Assembly: GCA_040220895.1 (NCBI GenBank)
Contig: JAVJVY010000019.1
Span: forward strand, 62,001-126,000
Length of the DNA stretch: 64,000 nt
DNA from: UBA11591 sp040220895
GTDB taxonomy: Bacteria > Bacteroidota > Bacteroidia > Flavobacteriales_E > Vicingaceae
Direction of reading: 5' to 3'
Below the pieces are notes generated by a model, which had not been told where the DNA came from, searched no databases, and worked only from the letters and a program-made list of their open reading frames with translations. Position numbers and translations under genes: made by a program. Positions 7,701-16,653 of this stretch are shown piece after piece. The first letter of the stretch is position 1, and each line of letters opens with the position of its first letter.

Positions 7701-10550
7701 TTACAAATTTAATTCCCGCTTTAGGTAATGAGAAGTGTAGCCTTTTCCACTTCCCGCAATTTCTTCGGGACTGCCTGTGCATACAACCTCTCCACCTCTA
7801 AAACCACCTTCTGGTCCCAGGTCGATGATGTGATCAGCAGTTTTAATGACGTCCAGATTGTGTTCAATGACCAAGACGGTATTCCCTCGGTCAACAATCT
7901 TTTGAAGTACATGCAAAAGAACCCTGATATCTTCAAAATGCAATCCCGTTGTTGGTTCATCGAGTATATACAATGTTTGACCGGTTGAGCGCTTTGAAAG
8001 TTCGGCAGCCAGCTTTATTCGTTGCGCTTCGCCACCGGAAAGGGTGGTTGAAGGTTGTCCCAGGGTCACATAACCCAAGCCAACGTCGTGCATTGTTCTA
8101 ATTTTTCGAAGAATTGCCGGGACACTTTCAAAAAAATCTACTGCTTTATCAATGGACATGTCCAGAACATCGCCTATGCTCTTTCCTTTGAACCTTATAT
8201 CAAGTGTTTCGCGATTATAGCGGCGGCCATTGCACTGGTGACATTCGACGTAAACATCGGGTAAGAAGTTCATTTCAATAGTCATAACACCTGCTCCTTG
8301 GCATTCTTCACATCGCCCTCCTTTGACATTGAATGAAAACCGCCCTGGTTTATAACCTCGAATCTTGGATTCCGGCAATAATGCGAACAGGTTTCTGATC
8401 TCTGTGAAGACCCCCGTGTATGTTGCGGGGTTCGATCTTGGTGTTCTGCCTATGGGTGCCTGATCAATTTCAATGACCTTGTCAATCAGCTCTATTCCTT
8501 TTACACTTTTGATCGGTTTTATCTGTCGCTCTGATCGATGCAACTGATTCATCAGATAAGGATAAAGGCTTTCGTTTACCAAGGTCGATTTTCCGCTTCC
8601 CGAAACACCCGTTACACAGGTAAAGCAACTCAAAGGAATGCTTACATCGATGTTTTTGAGGTTGTTTCCAGAGACACCTTTTAATTTAAGGAATTGCTTG
8701 CTGCTTCTCCTTTTTTTTGGCACTTCGATCGATTTACGGCCAGCTAGATAAGCGGCCGTTGTCGTATCACTTTTCATTACATCTTCCGGTGTACCTTGAG
8801 CGGCAATCTGACCACCGTGGATTCCAGCCGCAGGGCCAATGTCAATGAGATGATCTGCCGCAAGCATGATCTCTTTGTCGTGCTCAACCACAATGACAGA
8901 ATTTCCAAGGTCGCGCAGGTCCTTGAGGGAATCTATCAACATATCGTTATCTCGCTGATGAAGTCCGATGCTTGGTTCGTCCAGAATGTACAGCACACCA
9001 ACCAATTGTGAACCAATCTGAGTGGCGAGCCGTATGCGCTGCGCCTCCCCTCCCGAAAGCGTTTTAGCACTTCGGTCAAGCGTTAGGTAGTCAATTCCGA
9101 TTTGTAAAAGAAAAGATAGTCGTTTGGATAGTTCTTTGAAGATCTCTTCGCCAATAATGAGATCTCGTTCTCCCATTTGTGATCGGCTTTCTTCCAGCCA
9201 TAATTGAAGTTTTCCCAGATCCATGCTGGCCAGGTCAAATATATTTTTATCCCTGATCTTGAAATGAAGGGCTTCTTTGCGAAGTCGCGCACCTTCGCAC
9301 TCTTTGCATTTCACATAGTTAAGAAAACTCTTCGCCCACCGGCTTAATGCTCCGGTCGGATTCTCTTCGTAGTGACGAATTATAAATTTTCCGATTCCTT
9401 CAAATCGATGAATTTCTTCCCGATTTGATATGTGATCAAAATCATCATCAATGGTTCCATAAAGAATTGCCTCCTTCCCTTCTTCGCTGATTTTTCCGAT
9501 TGGGGTGTCAAGGTTAAAGTCAAAATTTTTACCCAATTCCGACAATTGGTTCATAAGCCATTTACTGTTACTCTCTCTGACAGGGGCGATCCCCCCATCC
9601 CTGATGCTTTTTTTTGCGTCGGGAAATATTTTTTTTGCCGAAATTTCGGTTACCTGACCAATTCCATGGCACCTGGGACAAGCACCGTAGGGCGAATTGA
9701 AGGAAAAATAGTTTGGAGCCGGCTCATCATAGGCAATTCCACTGTCTTGGCACATGAGCTGCTGGCTGTAGAATTTTAATTGCCCCTCTTCTTCCTGTAT
9801 ATAAAGGGAACCCCGTCCGCGTTTAAGCCCCAGATCGATAGACTCCCTGAGTCGTTGGACACTTTTTTCACCCACCTGAATGCGATCGATCAGTATTTCA
9901 ATATCGTGGACCTTATACCTATCCAGCTTCATGTTCAAGGTGATTTCTTTGATCTCCCCATCAACGCGGACCTTCGAAAATCCCTGCTTCCTTAATCTGC
10001 TGAATAATTCCTTGTAATGACCCTTTCTACCTTTTATGACCGGAGATAAAATACTGACTTGTTTACCTTTGAATTCTTTCAATACAAGATCTATGATCTG
10101 GCTGCGATTGTATCTGACCATTTCTTTTCCGGTCTGGTAAGAATATGCAGTTGAAACCTTGGAATAAAGCAGTCGCAGAAAATCATATACTTCGGTGATG
10201 GTCCCTACTGTCGATCTGGGGTTTCGGCTAATGGTTTTTTGCTCGATTGAAATTACAGGACTCAGCCCGGTGATCCGATCCGCATCAGGTTTTTCCAGGT
10301 TTCCCAAAAATTGGCGGGCATAGGATGAGAAAGTTTCAATATAGCGACGCTGTCCCTCGGCATAAATGGTATCGAAGGCCAGAGAAGATTTCCCACTTCC
10401 ACTGAGTCCTGTAATAACGGTCAGCTTTTCCCGGGGAATGCAAACATCGATGTTTTTTAAGTTATGAACCCGGGCCCCTTCAATGGTTATATTTTCTTCG
10501 GGATTGATGGTTTCCCTTTCCTGAACCAAGTCAGTTTCTTTGTTTTTCAA
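7701..10550 (-). CDS. uvrA: Excinuclease ABC subunit A, paralogue 1
   Basis: DNA damage-recognition ATPase of nucleotide excision repair. I place the start at the TTG at 10550: it overlaps the preceding stop as TTGA, has GAGGGG 7 bases upstream, and gives 949 residues, the normal family length; the longer frame would run into the upstream gene. Visible are the first Walker A GLSGSGKSS (48-56), the SSYARQFLG segment, the UvrB-interaction region, a first zinc module (CPRC and CKEC), signature LSGGEAQRIRLATQIGS, Walker B ILDEPSIGLHQRDN, a second Walker A GVSGSGKST, a second zinc module (CEEC and CHQC) and a second signature with DEPTTGLH. All modules are intact. It is the distal part of the polysaccharide operon, an unusual context. 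A second complete UvrA lies at 46106-48934. Confidence 0.95.
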   Translation of the reverse strand: MKNKETDLVQERETINPEENITIEGARVHNLKNIDVCIPREKLTVITGLSGSGKSSLAFDTIYAEGQRRYIETFSSYARQFLGNLEKPDADRITGLSPVISIEQKTISRNPRSTVGTITEVYDFLRLLYSKVSTAYSYQTGKEMVRYNRSQIIDLVLKEFKGKQVSILSPVIKGRKGHYKELFSRLRKQGFSKVRVDGEIKEITLNMKLDRYKVHDIEILIDRIQVGEKSVQRLRESIDLGLKRGRGSLYIQEEEGQLKFYSQQLMCQDSGIAYDEPAPNYFSFNSPYGACPRCHGIGQVTEISAKKIFPDAKKSIRDGGIAPVRESNSKWLMNQLSELGKNFDFNLDTPIGKISEEGKEAILYGTIDDDFDHISNREEIHRFEGIGKFIIRHYEENPTGALSRWAKSFLNYVKCKECEGARLRKEALHFKIRDKNIFDLASMDLGKLQLWLEESRSQMGERDLIIGEEIFKELSKRLSFLLQIGIDYLTLDRSAKTLSGGEAQRIRLATQIGSQLVGVLYILDEPSIGLHQRDNDMLIDSLKDLRDLGNSVIVVEHDKEIMLAADHLIDIGPAAGIHGGQIAAQGTPEDVMKSDTTTAAYLAGRKSIEVPKKRRSSKQFLKLKGVSGNNLKNIDVSIPLSCFTCVTGVSGSGKSTLVNESLYPYLMNQLHRSERQIKPIKSVKGIELIDKVIEIDQAPIGRTPRSNPATYTGVFTEIRNLFALLPESKIRGYKPGRFSFNVKGGRCEECQGAGVMTIEMNFLPDVYVECHQCNGRRYNRETLDIRFKGKSIGDVLDMSIDKAVDFFESVPAILRKIRTMHDVGLGYVTLGQPSTTLSGGEAQRIKLAAELSKRSTGQTLYILDEPTTGLHFEDIRVLLHVLQKIVDRGNTVLVIEHNLDVIKTADHIIDLGPEGGFRGGEVVCTGSPEEIAGSGKGYTSHYLKRELNL

Positions 10551-11623
10551 TGTTGATCCCCTCGTTTTTTCAGATGAGTTATGGTGAATAACCCTGCAAA
10601 AATCAAAACTAAGTATACAATCAAAATGACACGCTCCCAAGTAGCAAGTATTCTTGGGTTATAATAATAAAAGGAGATCAAGCCCCCGGATATCAGAGAC
10701 ACAGCGGCAATCAGCAAGGCCACCTGCACATCACGCAGTCCAGTTCTAGCCAACGAATGGGTGGTGTGATCCTTACCGCCCACAAAGGGTGATCTGCCCT
10801 TACTCAAGCGATTGATGACCACCGTGGTAGTATCGGCAATAGGAATAAGAAATGCGAGTAATGGCACTATGAATTTCATGCTTACACCCGGTGAGGTATT
10901 GCTCAGAGGCTCAAGATTCCAAAAGAAAATTATGCCCATCGATGCAAGAAATGAACCTAGGAATTGACTACCGCTATCTCCCATGAACATTTTAGACGGC
11001 CACCAATTAAAGTAAAGAAAACCCAGTAAGGCACTGGTCAGGCCAGTTATCAGAATAAGAAAAAAGCTATTGACCTCATCCGCTGCATACATACAGATTA
11101 ACATAGTTACACAAATGATAAGGGAAACTGTTCCGGTAATTCCATCCATATTATCCAGCATATTGATGGAATTCATGATTCCCATGACCCATAATATGGT
11201 TAGGAAATTATTGAGAACTTGATTGTCAAAAACGTCAATAGAAGTGCCGCTGAACACAAGTATCAATCCGCAGGTAATCTGTGTAGATGATTTCAAAACT
11301 GGTTTGGTATTATAGGCATCATCTGCCAAACCCATGATGAAGGCCAAGGTGCATGCAAACAATATCCCAACTTCCCTTTGGTTGAAAACACTGTCACCTC
11401 CACCGAATGCGATGGAATAGGTTGAAAGTGATAAAAGAAAAATAATGTAAAATCCCAGGCCACCGATACTCGGACGATCGCTTTCACTCCAACGAACGGC
11501 GTTCTCATTTAGGTTTCTAATCCCAAGTGTCCTGACAAAACGCAGGAAAATAAAATTGATTAATAAAGAAAAAATAAGGGTACCGAAAAAGAAGATGGTG
11601 TATTTAATTGAAAAGGTATCCAT
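10547..11623 (-). CDS. Polyprenyl-phosphate N-acetylhexosamine-1-phosphate transferase (MraY/WecA family)
   Basis: 358 residues, a polytopic membrane protein with about ten hydrophobic segments. It carries the family's catalytic signatures: LADD with D101-D102, NSINMLDNMDG (about 151-161), FMGDSGSQFLG (about 213) and the cytosolic HTTHSL loop (about 287). This family loads the first sugar phosphate onto undecaprenyl phosphate at the inner membrane. WecA-like initiation of a surface polysaccharide is more likely than MraY because it sits among wza-, wzc- and rfbC-like genes rather than in a peptidoglycan cluster. It starts 2 bases after rfbC and its stop overlaps the uvrA start. Confidence 0.88.
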   Translation of the reverse strand: MDTFSIKYTIFFFGTLIFSLLINFIFLRFVRTLGIRNLNENAVRWSESDRPSIGGLGFYIIFLLSLSTYSIAFGGGDSVFNQREVGILFACTLAFIMGLADDAYNTKPVLKSSTQITCGLILVFSGTSIDVFDNQVLNNFLTILWVMGIMNSINMLDNMDGITGTVSLIICVTMLICMYAADEVNSFFLILITGLTSALLGFLYFNWWPSKMFMGDSGSQFLGSFLASMGIIFFWNLEPLSNTSPGVSMKFIVPLLAFLIPIADTTTVVINRLSKGRSPFVGGKDHTTHSLARTGLRDVQVALLIAAVSLISGGLISFYYYNPRILATWERVILIVYLVLIFAGLFTITHLKKRGDQH

Positions 11624-11625
11624 GA

Positions 11626-12168
11626 TTAAAAGGGCGAATTAAAACCTGCAAAAGCCCCTGCCTTTTGATCCTTTTCAGAAACGATTGGGTCTTCGACCTT
11701 CCAATCGATGTGAAGATCCGGGTCGTTCCAACGTATGGCTGCTTCAAGTTGGGCATTGTAAAAATCCGTGCATTTGTACGAAAAAATGGTCTCATCTCTG
11801 AGCGTTAAAAATCCGTGAGCAAAGCCCTGTGGTATGTAAAGCATCTTTTTATTTTCTTCTGACAATTCAAGACACAAATAATGGCCAAATGTGTCTGATT
11901 CTTTTCGAATATCGACCGCTACATCGAGCACGGCACCTTTGATTACCTGAACCAGTTTGCCCTGTGCAGCTGGTGGCAATTGAAAATGCAGGCCACGTAA
12001 AACGTTTTTTTGAGATTTGCTCTGATTGTCCTGAACAAAAGTCAGATCCAGACCGGCATTGTTAAATGCCTTTTGATTAAAAGACTCAAAGAAATACCCT
12101 CTTTTGTCTTGGAATACCTTTGGTTGAATCAAGTAGAGTCCTTTCAGTGCACTTTCTTCGATGATCAC
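11626..12168 (-). CDS. rfbC: dTDP-4-dehydrorhamnose 3,5-epimerase
   Basis: 180 residues, the usual RmlC length. It epimerises dTDP-4-keto-6-deoxyglucose at C3 and C5 on the way to dTDP-L-rhamnose. Diagnostic segments are DKRGYFFESF, VLRGLHFQ with the catalytic base H61, VAVDIR, IPQGFAHGF and the YKCTDFYN motif with Y131. It overlaps the preceding kinase gene by four bases (ATGA) and is followed after 2 bases by the WecA-like gene. The other rhamnose-pathway genes (rfbA, rfbB, rfbD) are not in the window, so either they lie elsewhere or the enzyme serves another deoxysugar. Confidence 0.95.
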   Translation of the reverse strand: MIIEESALKGLYLIQPKVFQDKRGYFFESFNQKAFNNAGLDLTFVQDNQSKSQKNVLRGLHFQLPPAAQGKLVQVIKGAVLDVAVDIRKESDTFGHYLCLELSEENKKMLYIPQGFAHGFLTLRDETIFSYKCTDFYNAQLEAAIRWNDPDLHIDWKVEDPIVSEKDQKAGAFAGFNSPF

Positions 12169-14627
12169 CGCTTTTTCTTTTTTAGCATGTTGGCAATCCC
12201 CCCCTTTTTCTTTCTTACATTTTCATCGTAATAGGCGCCATAGCTGCTGGTATAAGCATAGCCATAACCGTATCCGTATCCGTAATTATAACCATAAGAA
12301 CGCTTGTTGATGTCTACTCCATTCAGTATGATGGATAGCCTGGCAAGCCTGTATTCATTGAAGAGCCTGTCTACATTCTGGATAAAATTCTTTTTGGAAT
12401 ATTCCGCCCTGAAAATGTAGATTGGATAATCGGCTTGTTGAATGATGCTTATTCCATCTGTGACAAGACCAACCGGAGGGTTATCAATGATAATCACATC
12501 GTATGATTTTTTCAACTCAGCCAATATATCCTGAATTTTTCCATTGATAATCAATTCCGAAGGGTTGGGTGGTATGGGTCCCGCTGTTATAAAATCGAGG
12601 TTGTCCAGTTTGCTTTTATGAATGCAATTTTCCACGGTATCTTTTGAAATCAGCAGGGTGCTCATTCCTTTCTCATTTTCAACCCCGAAACCACTGTGTA
12701 TCTTCGGGCGTCGCATGTCCAGGTCAACAATAATGACTCTTTTGCCGGAATACGCTATAATTCCTCCCAAGTTGATGGCAATGAAGGTTTTGCCTTCACC
12801 CGAGATGGTAGAAGTAATGGCCATGATCTTGGCTCCATCTTCATTGGAAATGAATTGTAAATTACTTCTAATAGTTCGGAACGCCTCTGCTATGAGTGAT
12901 TTAGGATTCTCATTCACAATAAGTTGTGACAATGGGATGTCTTTTTTATACCTTGGAATGATGCCTAAAATGCCAATGGAGGCATGCGTGTGCTTCGTGA
13001 TTTCATTGAGTGAGGTGATGTCATTGTGAATCAGGTAACGGACCACCAAACCAAGTAAACTGAGGGAAAGTCCACCCAGTAAAAATGACAGCATTGCCAG
13101 GTTTCTTTTCGGGCTTACTGGTTTGCTGGGTTTCACCGCTTTTTCAAGAACAATGTTTTGAGGGACAAAACCGGCTTCAGAGATGGAATATTCTGTTCGC
13201 TTCTCAAGCAAGAGGGTGAAGAATTTCTCATCGGAAAGAAACAGACGATTCAATTGAGCATATTCCAATTCTTTTTCAGGAACACTGTAAAACTTGGCTT
13301 CCATTTCAAGGCTCTTGGCCTGAATGTTGCGTTTCTGTGAAGTCAGGTTTTCTCTGAATTCGTAGATGCTATTGATGAGTAGTTTTTTCTGAATCTCGAT
13401 TTGGTAATTCAGTGACTTTACCGTCTCATTGTCACGAGTTACCTCAAATTGGGACTTTTCTCGTTGAATCAGCAATTGATGAAGGCTGTTGATCAATTGA
13501 GTGATGCTCGATTCAAAATTCGTCCCCGACAAAATGGGAAGTAGGTTGTAAACATCAATTTCCTTGCTTTCTCTGGCAATTGATCGCTCAATTTCTTCAA
13601 GGATGCTCAGTTCCAGTTCTATGTCAATGACCTGCTTGTCGAGTTCATTTAAATCCTTCAAATAAAAGGAAGAAAATTCTTCTACATCGGGTATTTTATT
13701 GTCTTTTTTAAAGGACTTTATCGATTTTTCGGACGATCGCATGCGCTTGTATACCACGTCTAATTGATCATTTATGAACGAAAGGATCTTGGAAGAGCTT
13801 TTTTTCTTCTTTTCCAGGTCGTATTTGTCATACTCCCTGGCAAGTGCCGTGACCATGTCAACCGATTTCTGAGGGTTTCCATCTTTAAAGGAAATGGATA
13901 TGGTTTTTGCCGATTTATTCAATAAATTGATGTCCAGTCTTTTGGAATATTGTTTCGTAAGGCTCTCGGGATGATTGATGACAAATATGAATTCTTGCTT
14001 GCTAAATTCCCCACGTAACTTCTGAATGTAATCGTAGTCGTTGATTTCTATCTTGAATTTTCCCCATTCAGTGCCCACTTCTTCAGACAGATTGAACGAT
14101 TGGACCTCTTCTTTTCCGGCGTACTTATAAATGAGATCAGCATGTTCATAGTCGTAAATAACCAGGTTAAACGGGCGGTTAAGTACTGCGCTGTCTGAAA
14201 TGCTATAGCGAACCTCAAATGGACTTGTGGTGTATAATTCGTACGTCAGAAACTGGCCTTGATTAAAATAACTTACCTCAAGGGGCAAACTTTTTATAGC
14301 GCGATTTAGCAAATAGGTCGATCGCAGCAGTTCTATGTTTGCTGAAATATCCTCGTTTTCATATATGTCCTCTACTTTCAGCACCTTGCCAGCTGTATTG
14401 CTGCTGCTGATTTGAAGTACGAGTCCACTTTGATAGATCGGCACAGTGTAGCGCAGGTAGAGCAATGAAGCCAGGAAAGAAAGAAGCAGAACCAGTAAGA
14501 TCCAAACTATGGATTTTCTGAAAATGTACAAGAACAGGCCCAGTTCAAATTCGGAACTAAAATTCGTTATCCGCTCTTTATAGCGGGTAAAATTCTCGTT
14601 CGTTTTTGAAATCTCTTCGTTGTACAT
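12165..14627 (-). CDS. Polysaccharide co-polymerase and tyrosine autokinase (Wzc-like)
   Basis: 820 residues. An N-terminal Wzz-type domain has transmembrane helices near residues 38-60 and 520-540, separated by a periplasmic, coiled-coil-rich GNVR-type region. The cytoplasmic BY-kinase domain has Walker A SGEGKTF (about 610), Walker A' IIVDLDMRRP and Walker B VIIIDNPP. The tail (about 776-800) holds 11 tyrosines, mostly as Gly-Tyr repeats, which is the autophosphorylation cluster, followed by a Lys-rich end. Such proteins control chain length and export of capsule or exopolysaccharide together with a Wza-type outer-membrane channel, here encoded 10 bases upstream. The tyrosine cluster is encoded by near-hexameric DNA repeats. 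Confidence 0.93.
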   Translation of the reverse strand: MYNEEISKTNENFTRYKERITNFSSEFELGLFLYIFRKSIVWILLVLLLSFLASLLYLRYTVPIYQSGLVLQISSSNTAGKVLKVEDIYENEDISANIELLRSTYLLNRAIKSLPLEVSYFNQGQFLTYELYTTSPFEVRYSISDSAVLNRPFNLVIYDYEHADLIYKYAGKEEVQSFNLSEEVGTEWGKFKIEINDYDYIQKLRGEFSKQEFIFVINHPESLTKQYSKRLDINLLNKSAKTISISFKDGNPQKSVDMVTALAREYDKYDLEKKKKSSSKILSFINDQLDVVYKRMRSSEKSIKSFKKDNKIPDVEEFSSFYLKDLNELDKQVIDIELELSILEEIERSIARESKEIDVYNLLPILSGTNFESSITQLINSLHQLLIQREKSQFEVTRDNETVKSLNYQIEIQKKLLINSIYEFRENLTSQKRNIQAKSLEMEAKFYSVPEKELEYAQLNRLFLSDEKFFTLLLEKRTEYSISEAGFVPQNIVLEKAVKPSKPVSPKRNLAMLSFLLGGLSLSLLGLVVRYLIHNDITSLNEITKHTHASIGILGIIPRYKKDIPLSQLIVNENPKSLIAEAFRTIRSNLQFISNEDGAKIMAITSTISGEGKTFIAINLGGIIAYSGKRVIIVDLDMRRPKIHSGFGVENEKGMSTLLISKDTVENCIHKSKLDNLDFITAGPIPPNPSELIINGKIQDILAELKKSYDVIIIDNPPVGLVTDGISIIQQADYPIYIFRAEYSKKNFIQNVDRLFNEYRLARLSIILNGVDINKRSYGYNYGYGYGYGYAYTSSYGAYYDENVRKKKGGIANMLKKKKR

Positions 14628-14637
14628 TTAAGAGAGA

Positions 14638-15414
14638 TCAGTTCGAGGGCAGGTTTGTGATCAGTATGTACAAGGTCAGCACACTGGTGGCTACTGCGAT
14701 TAAGGGAGCCCAGTCGCGGAGTACTTCTGAAGACAAGCTTATCCTCGGTTCCACGTAAATAATGTCATTTGATTGTAAAATGATGGAAGCCTGAGCCATG
14801 CCCTCTATTTTAGAAAGGTCAATGAAAAATATTTCTGGGTTCTTTCTGTCACCCCTGATCAGCTTGATGGTGTGGGCCTTACCGGATCTTGGAATTCCAC
14901 CAGCGCGCGCCAAACCTTCCAGCAAGGTCATATTCCTGTTTTCCATATCAACCACGGTACCCTGAGAATACTCACCGGTGAAAACGACAACCCTTCTGTT
15001 TGTTGCGGTAATTCTGGCAAAGGGATCAATGTAATATTTTGAATATTTATCTTGAAGGAATTCTTCCGTTTCCTTGATTGTCATTCCTGATAAATTTACC
15101 CTGCCTATCATAGGTAGTTTAACCATGCCATCATATTCAATCAGGTAGAAAAAGTTGTTTTGTTGTTGGGTAAGTCGCTGCCCATTGTTGTCGTTCATGG
15201 TAGAAAGATCAATGAGCTTGAATCCATCATTGGTAAATAACCTGAAGTCAATGATGTCATTGGGCGCAAGCCTGAATTCATCGTCATTTGTTGTGTCGAT
15301 TGCTTGACTGTAGTCGTAGTCCTTGGGTGCTTTCAACATCATGCTTGACCGGTAGGTGCGGTTGCAGGCCATTATTGACAAAGCGGCTATTACAAGGAAG
15401 AGGGTCTTCTTCAT
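14638..15414 (-). CDS. Polysaccharide export lipoprotein (Wza-like)
   Basis: 258 residues from the ATG at 15414; an upstream ATG at 15441 would add nine residues but would spoil the signal sequence. The N-terminus is a lipoprotein signal with lipobox IMAC (Cys at residue 17). A polysaccharide export domain follows (FRLAPNDIIDFRLF, then GRVNLSGMTIKETEEFLQ) and a SLBB-type domain (VFTGEYSQGTV, then LEGLARAGGI). A C-terminal hydrophobic helix (VLTLYILITNL) resembles the membrane-spanning helix of Wza. Role: outer-membrane channel for the glycan assembled by this operon. A 75-base gap separates it from the upstream glycosyltransferase. Confidence 0.92.
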   Translation of the reverse strand: MKKTLFLVIAALSIMACNRTYRSSMMLKAPKDYDYSQAIDTTNDDEFRLAPNDIIDFRLFTNDGFKLIDLSTMNDNNGQRLTQQQNNFFYLIEYDGMVKLPMIGRVNLSGMTIKETEEFLQDKYSKYYIDPFARITATNRRVVVFTGEYSQGTVVDMENRNMTLLEGLARAGGIPRSGKAHTIKLIRGDRKNPEIFFIDLSKIEGMAQASIILQSNDIIYVEPRISLSSEVLRDWAPLIAVATSVLTLYILITNLPSN

Positions 15415-15489
15415 ATGGGCGAAAAGAAAATTGTTCGGCAAAGCTAAAAATTAATGGATGAACGAGGAAAAATAGGCATTTACAAACAA

Positions 15490-16653
15490 CTATTGAAGCA
15501 GCTCCCGGTATAATTTCTTCATGTCGTCAATCAAGCGTCGCACATGGTATTGTTCAAAGACATGTTTTCTGCCTTGCAAACCCATCCTTTGGCACATTTC
15601 CGGATTCTCCAATAACATTTTCAATGCAGATTTAATGCCTTGAAGATCATCGCTTTCCACTAAAAATCCTGTGGAACCGTCCATGACGACATCAGCCACT
15701 CCACCTACGGCCGTTGAAACGACGACTTTGGCAGCGGCCTGTGCTTCTATAAGGCTCACCGGGGTGCCTTCATTCAACGATGTTAGCACAACAATGTCCA
15801 GTCCTGCCATGACTTTGTCTACATCTAACATCCAAGACGTAAAGGTCACATCTCTATGTAGGCCTGTGTGATTTAGTCCCAAATGAACAGTCAGGTCCAT
15901 CAGGTTTTCCTTTAGCTCTCCATCGCCAATAATAAAAGCCTTGAATTCTATTCCTTCGTTCTTTAGTTCAGCCATGGCATGAAGAAATAGTGGGTGATTT
16001 TTTATTGGCACCAATCGACCGATGATACCAATGGCGATTTCATCATTGAGCCCTTGCTCCCGGCGAAAAGAGCTTCTTTTTGAAAGCTGATCATCTGCAA
16101 ATCTTTCTAGCTCAAAACCAAGGGGAATGACCTTAACTTTTGATGCGGGAGCAATTTTATAACGATGCACAAGGTCCTGCTTTTGTAAATCGCTAATAGC
16201 AATAATTCTATCTGTAAAACCAGCAAGAAATCGCTCGAAGTAAATAATCATTTTACTTTTAAATGAGCCGAAGTAGTTTTCGAAGACGTGACCGTGAAAC
16301 GTGTGCACAATGCACTGCACCCGATTTAATCGTGCTGCGATCCGCCCAAGTGTTCCCGCTTTTGATGCATGTGTATGAACAATATCGGGTTTGAATTCTT
16401 TGATCACGCTTGAAATTCTTCGAAAGGCCAGCCAATCGTCTCGAATCCCCACTTTTCTGGTCATCTCGTCAATAACCATTACTTCGATATTCAGTGATTC
16501 GGTTATGTGCAAGGAGCTCGCTTCGGATTCCTGTTGTTTGCCTCCTATAAGCAGGGTTTCAAATTCGTCCTCAAGGTATTTACTCAGGTAAGCAGCATTG
16601 TATGTAGGCCCACCCAGGTTAAATCGATTTATTATTCTTAGAACTTTAGGCAT
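15490..16653 (-). CDS. Glycosyltransferase family 4 protein
   Basis: 387 residues from the ATG at 16653, which overlaps the asnB stop by eight bases; a start nine codons earlier would extend further into asnB. It has the GT-B fold: an N-terminal NRFNLGGPTYNA acceptor loop, HTHASKAGTLGR and HTFHGHV, then a C-terminal GT4 domain with IGIIGRLVPIKNH and the EGTPVSLIEA donor-binding E-x7-E motif. These are retaining transferases that add a sugar from a nucleotide donor to a lipid-linked glycan on the cytoplasmic face. Donor and acceptor cannot be deduced. It is the second gene of the minus-strand polysaccharide operon. Confidence 0.9.
   Translation of the reverse strand: MPKVLRIINRFNLGGPTYNAAYLSKYLEDEFETLLIGGKQQESEASSLHITESLNIEVMVIDEMTRKVGIRDDWLAFRRISSVIKEFKPDIVHTHASKAGTLGRIAARLNRVQCIVHTFHGHVFENYFGSFKSKMIIYFERFLAGFTDRIIAISDLQKQDLVHRYKIAPASKVKVIPLGFELERFADDQLSKRSSFRREQGLNDEIAIGIIGRLVPIKNHPLFLHAMAELKNEGIEFKAFIIGDGELKENLMDLTVHLGLNHTGLHRDVTFTSWMLDVDKVMAGLDIVVLTSLNEGTPVSLIEAQAAAKVVVSTAVGGVADVVMDGSTGFLVESDDLQGIKSALKMLLENPEMCQRMGLQGRKHVFEQYHVRRLIDDMKKLYRELLQ

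Noticed and set aside
10551..10640. A longer uvrA start 30 codons upstream
   Set aside because: It would overlap the WecA-like gene by 94 bases, its residues match no UvrA, and a TTG with a Shine-Dalgarno-like GAGGGG gives the normal length.
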